Origin: Ignavibacteria bacterium CG2_30_36_16
GTDB lineage: Bacteria > Bacteroidota > Ignavibacteria > Ignavibacteriales > Ignavibacteriaceae
Length of the DNA stretch: 32,044 nucleotides
Direction of reading: 5' to 3'
NCBI GenBank assembly: GCA_001873185.1
Contig: MNYQ01000235.1
Span: forward strand, 1 to 32,044
Position numbers and translations under genes: made by a program. Shown here piece by piece: positions 25,650 to 32,044 of this stretch (position 1 is the first letter of the stretch; every line of letters begins with the position of its first letter). The notes beneath the pieces were generated by a model, which ran no database searches, was not told the DNA's origin, and saw only the letters and a list, made by a program, of their open reading frames with translations.

Positions 25650-26675
25650 ATGAAAAAAAATAATCAAAAATCACAGATTGTCATTTATAAAGCCGAAAAT
25701 GGTCAAGTGAAAATTGATGTTCGCTTTGAAAACGAAACCGTTTGGCTAACTCAAAATGCTTTGGCGGAACTTTTTCAGACTACAAAAAACAATATCAGTC
25801 AGCACGTGAAAAACATTTTTGACGAGGGAGAATTGGCACAAGGCGCAACTGTTAAGAAATTCTTAACAGTTCAAAAAGAGGGTTCGCGCAAGGTTTCCAG
25901 AGATATTGAATATTATAATTTAGACCTCATTATTTCCGTTGGCTATCGCGTTAAAAGCGGCATTGCTACGGCTTTTCGCCAATGGGCGACTGCGCATTTG
26001 CGCGAGTATATTGTCAAAGGTTTTGTGTTGGACGATGAGCGGCTAAAAAATCCCGATTTACCATTTGATTATTTTGAAGAATTGACGCGAAGAATAGCCG
26101 ATATCCGCACTTCCGAGAAAAGATTTTACAGGAAGATAACTGATATTTACGCTACCAGCGTTGACTATGATCCGACAGATGAGCAAAGTATCTTGTTTTT
26201 CAAAACAGTTCAAAATAAAGTTCATTTTGCGATCACTGGAAATACCGCGGCAGAGATAGTCGCAAGCAGAGTGGATAGTAAAAAACCAAATGTAGGTCTG
26301 ACAAATTTTAGAGGGAACAAGCCGACAAAAGAGGAAGTATTGATTGCTAAAAATTATTTGAATGAGCAAGAACTCCTTGTTTTGAACAATCTAGTTGAAC
26401 AATACCTTGTGTTTGCCGAAGGGCAGGCAATACAAAGAATTCCGATGTATATGAAAGAATGGATAGAAAGACTCAATGAATTTTTGCAGATTAACAGGAA
26501 GGACATCTTGAAAGATGCCGGAAAAATATCACACGAATTGGCAAAAGAATTAGCGGAAAAAGAATATGATATTTATTATAAAAATAGTTTGAATGAACCG
26601 AGTAGGGCAGATAATGATTTTGATGCGCTTGCAAATAGTACAATGAAGTTATTGAAATCAAAAAAGAAAAAATAA
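25650..26675 (+). CDS. RhuM family protein
   Basis: A 341-residue protein of the virulence RhuM family (PF13310). The start has a helix-turn-helix-like block, VWLTQNALAELFQTTKNN, followed by HVKNIFDEGEL and the conserved ISVGYRVKSGIATAFRQWAT segment. The C-terminal half is helical and ends in a Lys-rich tail. RhuM was named from a Salmonella pathogenicity island, and relatives are frequent beside type I restriction genes; the molecular function is unsettled. Here a decayed type I methylase fragment begins directly after the stop, which fits that pairing. A perfect 12-bp inverted repeat with a single central base (25847-25871) lies within the coding sequence. Confidence 0.85.
   Translation: MKKNNQKSQIVIYKAENGQVKIDVRFENETVWLTQNALAELFQTTKNNISQHVKNIFDEGELAQGATVKKFLTVQKEGSRKVSRDIEYYNLDLIISVGYRVKSGIATAFRQWATAHLREYIVKGFVLDDERLKNPDLPFDYFEELTRRIADIRTSEKRFYRKITDIYATSVDYDPTDEQSILFFKTVQNKVHFAITGNTAAEIVASRVDSKKPNVGLTNFRGNKPTKEEVLIAKNYLNEQELLVLNNLVEQYLVFAEGQAIQRIPMYMKEWIERLNEFLQINRKDILKDAGKISHELAKELAEKEYDIYYKNSLNEPSRADNDFDALANSTMKLLKSKKKK
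25847..25871. repeat. Perfect inverted repeat inside RhuM coding sequence
   Basis: Two 12-base arms (25847-25858 and 25860-25871) are exact reverse complements around one base. The segment encodes TVKKFLTV in the part of RhuM just after the HTH-like block. Confidence 0.8.
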
Positions 26676-26676
26676 T

Positions 26677-26797
26677 ACGCTTGACCAAACCACGAAACGA
26701 AAACTTGACTCTGCAAGGCAAATTCTTGTCGGTAAAGTGCCTGATCCAAAAGCGCAGGTTGAACAAATCACTACTGCGCTATCTATAAATTTATGGA
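26677..26797 (+). pseudogene. hsdM: Type I restriction methylase (HsdM) N-terminal fragment
   Basis: Read from 26677, the translation gives TLDQTTKRKLDSARQILVG followed by KVPDPKAQVEQITTAL, which I recognise as the conserved start of type I restriction N-6 DNA methylases. The start codon is missing (aataatacg where ATG is expected), and one base is lost near 26781. After a frame shift the match goes on as YKFMDE. The sequence then runs into the MITE-like repeat at 26798. The rest of the gene is gone. Confidence 0.7.
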
Positions 26798-26948
26798 TGA
26801 GTCTGGTTTAAAAAGGTTCTATTGAATAATGTCATTGCGATCCTGTATTGCAGGAGAAGCAATCTGCCAAATTTAGCACAAAATTAAAAGATTGCTTCGT
26901 CACTCCGTTCCTCGCAATGACGGGAAATACCTTTTTAGAGTAGACTCA
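26798..26948. mobile_element. MITE-like palindromic repeat, copy 2 (compact)
   Basis: A 151-bp element with imperfect terminal inverted repeats: left 26798-26821 and right 26925-26948 agree at 18 of 24 positions when one is reverse-complemented, including tgagtct and taaaaaggt. The inside is a palindrome built from gtcattgcga / tcgcaatgac and gagaagcaatct / agattgcttc. Both ends match copy 1 at 11599-11900. It interrupts the hsdM fragment. I could not define a target-site duplication. Confidence 0.7.
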
Positions 26949-27107
26949 ATAATTTTTATCCGTTAACTAATCCGTTAGCTAATGGGCATACATTCGATCT
27001 TTCATCTCGATTTTTATACTGCTTTTTTCAGGATAGGATTTTCCCGGCGTATGTCTTTAAACATCTCTCTCAAATAGCAACAAACTGAATTGGCAATAGC
27101 TCCGAAA

Positions 27108-28286
27108 TTAAATTTGATGAAATGCTATATTCGATCCTACCCATGTGCGTGCTTTGTTAAAATCTACCCCCATCATTTTACCTTTACCCATTCTAACAAG
27201 GTTATTAACAAGCAAAGGTTTATCGTTCCACAAATACATCATTCGGATTTCAACACGCGATTTTTCATCTGGAGTTTCGATTAATGGCGCATATTCTATT
27301 TTCTTTTGCAGTATGTAATTTTCTCTATCAGATATTGACTCAATCTTTTCTGGCGTAACGTCAACTTCAACGCCTGAACCTGCAAACGAATAGAGAGGTT
27401 TTAGAACATAATTTTTTAACAAATTTGTGTCGCCATTGAATGCGGCAAGAGAAATACAATCAGGCACATATTTCCCTTTAAGAAAAGGGAGGGAGTGTTT
27501 GCTGATTTTAAAAAACCAATTAGGATGCGGTACCCACTCCACATCCAATTCATCTCTAAAGTTAAAATTGAAAAGGATATTTTTTCTAAACAATTCATCC
27601 TGAATTACACGATTGTAAATTCTATTGATGGGGATCTCTTTTCCGCTGTTAGAGTAAAAAAGTTTTTTCCCTCTCTTTTTGAGTTTCGTAAGGCAAACAG
27701 TTTTTATTCCAAGAAGTTTTTCCGTTGCAGCAAAGTCGACCCTTGTTTTTTGTTGCTCGGGATGAATCTCCAGCAAAACCACATTTTCTGGCGAATGATC
27801 TCCGACAATTGTTTCTTTAAGCAATTTGAGATAGGTTCCATCATCATACCCGCTGAAATAGCTTGTAAACTCTTCCGGGATATTGAAATACTTTTTTGTG
27901 ATTTTTTCTAGGAAGTATTGAAATGCATAGAGAGAAGGAAAGCCCTGAAGTTCAATAAGTTGTGGAAAATAATTTCCCGAATCATCTTTACAAATAGCAA
28001 AATCAATTTGTAATAATTGCGGATGTTCGTCTTCATTTGGAAGCCGCATCTGTTCGGGCGCTGCAAATTTAGAATGCTCTTTGAATTCATCAGTTCGAAG
28101 TTGACGCAAAATATCGTCACAAGCAGCTTGCAGCTCCAGGCTAAATTCATGTGAAAGAAATAGCGGGGTTTCGGATACACGAAAATCAACAGGATAAATT
28201 AATATGCTATTTAATTCCGCTATATATTTTTCATAAACAGAGTGGCTAAATTGAGAATTAAATTTCTTTCGTAATTCGGGAATCAT
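27108..28286 (-). CDS. ATP-grasp-like ligase
   Basis: A 392-residue protein, last in the minus-strand operon. Its C-terminal half has ATP-grasp-like features: NYVLKPLYSFAGSGVEVDV (glycine-rich loop after a Lys), NYILQKKIEY, and SRVEIRMMYLW with acidic and Arg residues. The N-terminal half contains QIDFAICKDDSGNYFPQLIE and an NVVLLEIHPEQQKTRVDF Rossmann-like segment, as in glutathionylspermidine-synthase-like and circularly permuted ATP-grasp proteins. Such enzymes join a carboxylate to an amine using ATP. The association with a second ATP-grasp, a GCS2 ligase and an amidotransferase fits multi-step peptide or amide synthesis. The product is unknown. Confidence 0.6.
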   Translation of the reverse strand: MIPELRKKFNSQFSHSVYEKYIAELNSILIYPVDFRVSETPLFLSHEFSLELQAACDDILRQLRTDEFKEHSKFAAPEQMRLPNEDEHPQLLQIDFAICKDDSGNYFPQLIELQGFPSLYAFQYFLEKITKKYFNIPEEFTSYFSGYDDGTYLKLLKETIVGDHSPENVVLLEIHPEQQKTRVDFAATEKLLGIKTVCLTKLKKRGKKLFYSNSGKEIPINRIYNRVIQDELFRKNILFNFNFRDELDVEWVPHPNWFFKISKHSLPFLKGKYVPDCISLAAFNGDTNLLKNYVLKPLYSFAGSGVEVDVTPEKIESISDRENYILQKKIEYAPLIETPDEKSRVEIRMMYLWNDKPLLVNNLVRMGKGKMMGVDFNKARTWVGSNIAFHQI

Positions 28287-28313
28287 TCGGTCTTTCTTGT
28301 GGTTGATTTTTAA

Positions 28314-29153
28314 TTAGGCTGCTTCGGCTTCGGGACGAAGTTTTCCGACTGCATTTTTCAGAAAGTTCGGTAAAACTGTTTTTTTTGTCAGCAATATCCC
28401 ATTTTCATCTTCAAGATAACCGAGCATCTCGTAATATTTAGCTTCGCCGAAGTTTGAAACCACATATTCTTTTCTTTCCGGTTTTCTAAAATGATAATAC
28501 ATACTTGCCGCGTCAGCTTCGGGGTGAAATTGTGTTCCAACTATTTCATCGGAAAGCCTGACAGACATTATCGCTCTTTCGTAATCAACATGAGGTCTAA
28601 CTTTTTCGAGAGTTAAAATTTTTGCGCCCATGTCTTTCATAATTTTTTCATTTGGTTGAACTACCTGCCAATCGCGAAAATCTGCAATAACAAATGGGTT
28701 CTTAAGCGACTCAAACAAAATATCTTTTTCGCCTTCCGCAGTTTTATGCGTGGGGTAAATGCCAAATGATTTTTCGCGGCGTTTATTCACTTCGGCAAAT
28801 CTAAAATATCTCGCCATCATCTGAAATGAATGGCAGATAAAAAAAACATACTTCTTTTGATAATTGTTTCCGTTATTGTGCGAAATTATTTTATCCATCA
28901 AAAGAAAGTATTTCTTCTCCCACTCTTTCCCTTCTCCTTCGAAAGGGCTTCCGGGTCCGCCGGAAGAAATAAATATATCGTAACTGATATCGGGAATTTC
29001 GTTTTTGTATCGCAAATCGAAAAGATCATATTCAAATTCTATATTTTTTAATTTGCATTCTGTTTCGTTTAATATATCCTTCAGACAGCGGATTCCCTGA
29101 TTATCTTCATTATTATATAAATCGATGATGGCGGCTTTTATTTTGCTGCTCAA
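28314..29153 (-). CDS. Class I glutamine amidotransferase
   Basis: A 279-residue protein with the class I GATase triad: nucleophile C107 in FFICHSFQMM, and H210/E212 in GTQFHPEAD. SSGGPGSP (63-70) is the oxyanion-side loop. These enzymes release ammonia from glutamine, or act as related gamma-glutamyl hydrolases. The start is TTG at 29153, with GGAGA upstream. It lies 22 bp after the GCS2 ligase and 27 bp before the next ATP-grasp gene, so it probably supplies nitrogen to, or trims, the product of these ligases. Confidence 0.8.
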   Translation of the reverse strand: MSSKIKAAIIDLYNNEDNQGIRCLKDILNETECKLKNIEFEYDLFDLRYKNEIPDISYDIFISSGGPGSPFEGEGKEWEKKYFLLMDKIISHNNGNNYQKKYVFFICHSFQMMARYFRFAEVNKRREKSFGIYPTHKTAEGEKDILFESLKNPFVIADFRDWQVVQPNEKIMKDMGAKILTLEKVRPHVDYERAIMSVRLSDEIVGTQFHPEADAASMYYHFRKPERKEYVVSNFGEAKYYEMLGYLEDENGILLTKKTVLPNFLKNAVGKLRPEAEAA

Positions 29154-29175
29154 AATTTCTCCGGTTGTTAAAAAA

Positions 29176-30285
29176 TTATTCTGTTAATCCTATGTGTGTT
29201 TCTTCAATAATGAAATCAACAATATTTTTATGGTCGGAGGACTGTTCCCAAACATCAAGTTGTCTATCGGCTCCGGTTCCCATTTCTAAAATTGTGTTGA
29301 TATAATTCAATTCTTCGCGGCTGTCTAGTTCGTCAACTACATCATCAACAAATTCTAACAGCTCGTGAATTAAATCCACTGCTGGAACTTCAGTTTGCTT
29401 TCCAAAATCTATCAGCTTTCCGGCGATTCCATAACGGCAGGCACGCCATTTATTTTCGGCAATCAAAGCGCGGCGGTAAAGCCGGAAACCGAGATTTTGT
29501 TTAATTAATTTATAAAGTTTTGCAACCACTGCCTGAATTAAAGCTGCAAGCGCAATTGTTTCATCCACGCGCATAGGAATATCGCAAACTCTAAATTCGA
29601 GCGTTGGATAGAAAGGATGCATCCTTATATCCCACCAGATTTTTTTTGCGTTGTCAATACAATTTGTTTTTACAAGCAAGCTTATATAATTGTCATACTC
29701 GGAAATGCTGCCAAAGTAATCTGGAATTCCCGTTCTCGGAAATCTATCGAATACTTTCGCGCGATACGATTTGAATCCAGTATTTCTTCCTAACCAGAAA
29801 GGAGAGTTTGTTGAAAGAGCAAAAATATGAGGCAAAAAATATCTTGCAGCGTTCATAATATGAATGCCGGCGTCTCTATCTGCAAATCCCACGTGAACAT
29901 GAAGACCGAAAATTAAGTTAGCACGCGCAACCTGCTGCATGTCATCAACAACTTGTTTATAGCGGGGGTGAGATGTAATTTTTTGATCTTTCCAATGAGA
30001 AAATGGATGAGTCCCTGAGGCGGCAATTCTAAGTCCATTGTGTTTGGCAAGTTTTGCGAGTTCGCTGCGAAGTCTAAATACTTCTGTTTTTGCTTCTTTG
30101 ATATTTTTACAAATATCCGTCCCTATTTCCACAACGGATTGATGCATCTCCGGTTTAACGTTCTCTTTTAATATTAATTTCCCATCTTCCAAAATTTGTT
30201 GAATATGAGAACGTAACTCCCGCGTGTTAGGATCAACAATTTGAAATTCTTCTTCGATGCCGATTGTAAAATTCGATTCAGACAT
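29176..30285 (-). CDS. Carboxylate-amine ligase (YbdK/GCS2 family)
   Basis: A 369-residue protein of the glutamate-cysteine ligase type 2 family. The start FTIGIEEEFQIVDPNTRELRS carries the metal-binding glutamates, LIFGLHVHVGFADRDAGI is the conserved histidine block, and HPFYPTLEFRVCDIPMRVDE the later acidic-arginine block. Length matches YbdK-type proteins (~370). Known members make gamma-glutamyl-type amide bonds with ATP. It sits 16 bp after the RimK-like gene. Substrates are unknown; glutathione synthesis by this gene alone is not supported. Confidence 0.9.
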   Translation of the reverse strand: MSESNFTIGIEEEFQIVDPNTRELRSHIQQILEDGKLILKENVKPEMHQSVVEIGTDICKNIKEAKTEVFRLRSELAKLAKHNGLRIAASGTHPFSHWKDQKITSHPRYKQVVDDMQQVARANLIFGLHVHVGFADRDAGIHIMNAARYFLPHIFALSTNSPFWLGRNTGFKSYRAKVFDRFPRTGIPDYFGSISEYDNYISLLVKTNCIDNAKKIWWDIRMHPFYPTLEFRVCDIPMRVDETIALAALIQAVVAKLYKLIKQNLGFRLYRRALIAENKWRACRYGIAGKLIDFGKQTEVPAVDLIHELLEFVDDVVDELDSREELNYINTILEMGTGADRQLDVWEQSSDHKNIVDFIIEETHIGLTE

Positions 30286-30301
30286 TTTCTACGCCTTTAA
30301 A

Positions 30302-31246
30302 TTAATCATTGACGGATTTCTTTACGAACTCGCCCCATGTCAAATTCATTTTTCCATTTTTGTGTAGTTTAGCTTTTTTCACAGCCATAGTTGCGGCAGT
30401 CTCTACAACCCAATCAAAATTTTCCTGCCCTACAGATTTTACATCGGCATCCGGTGCGGGATTACAGAAATCAATTGCATACGGAATTTCGCTACGCACT
30501 GCAAATTCAACCGTATTGAAATCGTATCCTAACAAGTTATTCAATTTCAGAACATCGGTTTCAATTCGATTCATTAATCCTTTTTCTTTTGGCAGTGGAT
30601 TTTTAACATAACGGAGATGATGCGGTTGTTTGGGATCGTATTGCATAATTCTAACATCTTTTCTATCGATACAGTAACAACGGAAGTAATCTGTAAATTC
30701 AATTTCTTCCTGAAGCATCATTACAAGTTGATCGGTTTCATCGTAAGCCTGAAAAAACTGATCGCGGTTTTCAACTCTATAAACATTCTTCCAGCCCCCG
30801 CCTGCAAATGGCTTAAAGAACGCTGGAAATTTTACGTATTCGAAAATTCCTTCCCAATCAAGAGGATACTCAAGATTTCTAAACGAATTTGAATTTGTAT
30901 CCGGCGGATGATTTTTTGACGGAAGAATGACAGTATTAGGAACTGCAACTCCATTGTGAAGCGCAAGCGCATTATTAAAGAATTTATCATCTGCGCTCCA
31001 CCAAAATGGGTTGTTAAGAACAGCCGTTCCGGTAAGAGCGATGTTTTTTAAGAACGCTCTGTAAAAAGGCACATCCTGAGAAATTCTATCAATTAAAACT
31101 GCGTAGTCGGAAAGCTCTCCCTGAACGACTTTATTTATTTTTGCAAGTTCTGCAGTTACGTCTTTTTCCTTTTTTGAGTTAACCTTTTCCACAAAAGCCT
31201 GGGGGAATGTGTTTTCCTGCCCGAAAAGGATTCCAATTTTTTTCAT
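30302..31246 (-). CDS. RimK-like ATP-grasp ligase
   Basis: A 314-residue protein with ATP-grasp features: a KFPAFFKPFAGGGWKNVYRV segment (about 160-179, Lys plus glycine-rich loop), MMLQEEIEF, DYFRCYCIDRKDVRIM and the metal-binding end VEFAVRSEIPYAIDFCNPAPD (Asp/Asn). The first residues, KKIGILFGQENTFP, form the usual Rossmann-like N-terminal domain. It should couple ATP to acyl-phosphate and amide formation. A good ribosome site (AGAGGAA) precedes the ATG. It is second in the operon after the esterase, 42 bp from it. Confidence 0.75.
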   Translation of the reverse strand: MKKIGILFGQENTFPQAFVEKVNSKKEKDVTAELAKINKVVQGELSDYAVLIDRISQDVPFYRAFLKNIALTGTAVLNNPFWWSADDKFFNNALALHNGVAVPNTVILPSKNHPPDTNSNSFRNLEYPLDWEGIFEYVKFPAFFKPFAGGGWKNVYRVENRDQFFQAYDETDQLVMMLQEEIEFTDYFRCYCIDRKDVRIMQYDPKQPHHLRYVKNPLPKEKGLMNRIETDVLKLNNLLGYDFNTVEFAVRSEIPYAIDFCNPAPDADVKSVGQENFDWVVETAATMAVKKAKLHKNGKMNLTWGEFVKKSVND

Positions 31247-31288
31247 AATTCCTCTTTAGATAAAAATGATTTGTTTTTTTTAGAAATT

Positions 31289-32011
31289 TCAATACTCAAT
31301 CTGCGAAAGATATTCCGGCAGCATTTCATGCCACCAGTGCCAATCGTGTCCAAAGCCAGGTCGGTTATCCAACCAATGCTCAACACCAACTGCGTTGAGA
31401 AGGTTTGATAATTTTATATTATCTTCAAGGCACATATCCAAATTTCCAGTACCAAGAATTATTCCCATTTCCTTCATTCTATCTATATACCATTTATCGT
31501 GAAGGTTGGCGAGATAATCTGGCGGATTATTGAAATAACAATTCTCGTCGTAATACCCCATTATAAATTGTTTGATATCAAATGCGCCGCCGAGACTAAA
31601 CATATAACCCACTTTGTCCGGATGGCGGAATGCGATATTAGCTGCATGATAGCCGCCAAAACTTGCGCCGGCAACACCTACTTTATAAAAACCGGTCTCC
31701 TTCTTAGCCATCTCAAATACATCATTTAGAATAACATTTTCATAGGCGTTGTGTGTTTTCACTCTGTCTGCCGGGTGAATAGAATAACTATACCAGCTTT
31801 CGCCATCTATCCCGTCAGGGCAATAAATTTTTACCTTCCCGGATTCTAAAAAATGTGAACACGCATCTATTAATTTAAAATCTTTATTTTCGTAATGTCT
31901 TCCTTTTGATGTCGGGAAAAGAATAATTGGATAGCCAGAATATCCGAATACCAACATTTCGAAATCACGGCTGAGGTATTGTGTGTACCACTTCCTATAT
32001 TCTTCTTTCAC
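31289..32011 (-). CDS. Esterase D/PHB-depolymerase-like alpha/beta hydrolase
   Basis: A 240-residue protein of the putative esterase family (PF00756). The nucleophile elbow is GASFGG with S117; the likely acid is D192 (GTGNLDMC) and the base a His in FGHDWHWW (about 222). No signal peptide is seen, so it should be cytoplasmic. The start is GTG at 32011 with AAAGGA 6 bases upstream; no in-frame ATG gives a better fit. It is the first gene of the five-gene minus-strand operon. It could hydrolyse an ester or release a product made by the downstream ligases. Confidence 0.8.
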   Translation of the reverse strand: MKEEYRKWYTQYLSRDFEMLVFGYSGYPIILFPTSKGRHYENKDFKLIDACSHFLESGKVKIYCPDGIDGESWYSYSIHPADRVKTHNAYENVILNDVFEMAKKETGFYKVGVAGASFGGYHAANIAFRHPDKVGYMFSLGGAFDIKQFIMGYYDENCYFNNPPDYLANLHDKWYIDRMKEMGIILGTGNLDMCLEDNIKLSNLLNAVGVEHWLDNRPGFGHDWHWWHEMLPEYLSQIEY

Positions 32012-32044
32012 GAAAATCCTTTTTAAATGAGATAATAAGCAATA

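Larger units (their letters stand above)
26676..27107. other. Gene-free region with hsdM scrap and MITE-like repeat
   Basis: Besides the hsdM fragment and the MITE-like repeat, it holds a 3' scrap of the 87-bp repeat (26949-26966) and a cgttagct-like string (about 26975-26982) also seen at 13127 and 24602. The last ~120 bp before the convergent ATP-grasp gene show nothing I can name. Confidence 0.6.

Noticed and set aside
12747-27107. Classic tRNA-integrated island with duplicated tRNA 3' end
   Set aside because: I looked for a second copy of the tRNA-Ser(CGA) 3' end downstream and saw none; no integrase gene is present either.
27495-27911. 138-codon plus-strand frame opposite the ATP-grasp gene
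   Set aside because: The minus-strand frame has family motifs and operon context; this one has neither.

Overview
The window looks like a piece of chromosome from a low-GC member of the Ignavibacteria / Bacteroidota-Chlorobi group. The main evidence is a secreted glycoside hydrolase at 4603-6486 that ends in a Por/type IX secretion C-terminal sorting domain with the NPFNPSTTI signature typical of that group. Other support is AT-rich coding sequence and closely packed gene strings with 4-bp ATGA overlaps. The taxonomic call is inference; there is no rRNA here.

Region 1 (1-11368, + strand) is a carbohydrate-use locus. It holds a six-hairpin glycosidase-like protein cut by the window start, a GH35-type beta-galactosidase, a secreted GH144-type glucanase, a sugar ABC importer (lipoprotein binding protein plus two permeases, no ATPase subunit in view), and a parvulin-type periplasmic peptidyl-prolyl isomerase. 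The secreted hydrolase, importer and apparently cytoplasmic glycosidases fit a pathway in which a glycan is cut outside, imported as oligosaccharide and trimmed inside.

Region 2 (11369-12835) has tRNA-Ser(GGA) on the minus strand, a palindromic MITE-like repeat, a ZIP-family metal transporter and tRNA-Ser(CGA).

Region 3 (12836-27107) is accessory in character, beginning just 3' of tRNA-Ser(CGA). Its core (13421-24346) is what I consider the most unusual system here. It encodes a J-like protein without an HPD motif, a membrane-anchored coiled-coil protein ending in a GrpE-like domain, an Hsp70 with intact ATPase motifs, a second Hsp70 whose three nucleotide-binding motifs are all degraded, a pseudokinase fused to an active-looking AAA+ ATPase, and a TerB-like protein. 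A KilA-N gene and a truncated copy of the pseudokinase start sit between the two Hsp70 genes, recording a duplication or recombination event. Next come an AbiV-type HEPN gene flanked by direct repeats, a RhuM gene and a decayed fragment of a type I restriction methylase gene, cut by a second copy of the MITE-like repeat. These surroundings suggest a defence or stress island, but the cluster's function is unknown.

Region 4 (27108-32011, - strand) is a five-gene operon read right to left: esterase, RimK-like ATP-grasp, YbdK/GCS2 carboxylate-amine ligase, class I glutamine amidotransferase, and a second ATP-grasp-like protein. It resembles the amidoligase clusters predicted to make a peptide-like metabolite or modification; the product is unknown.
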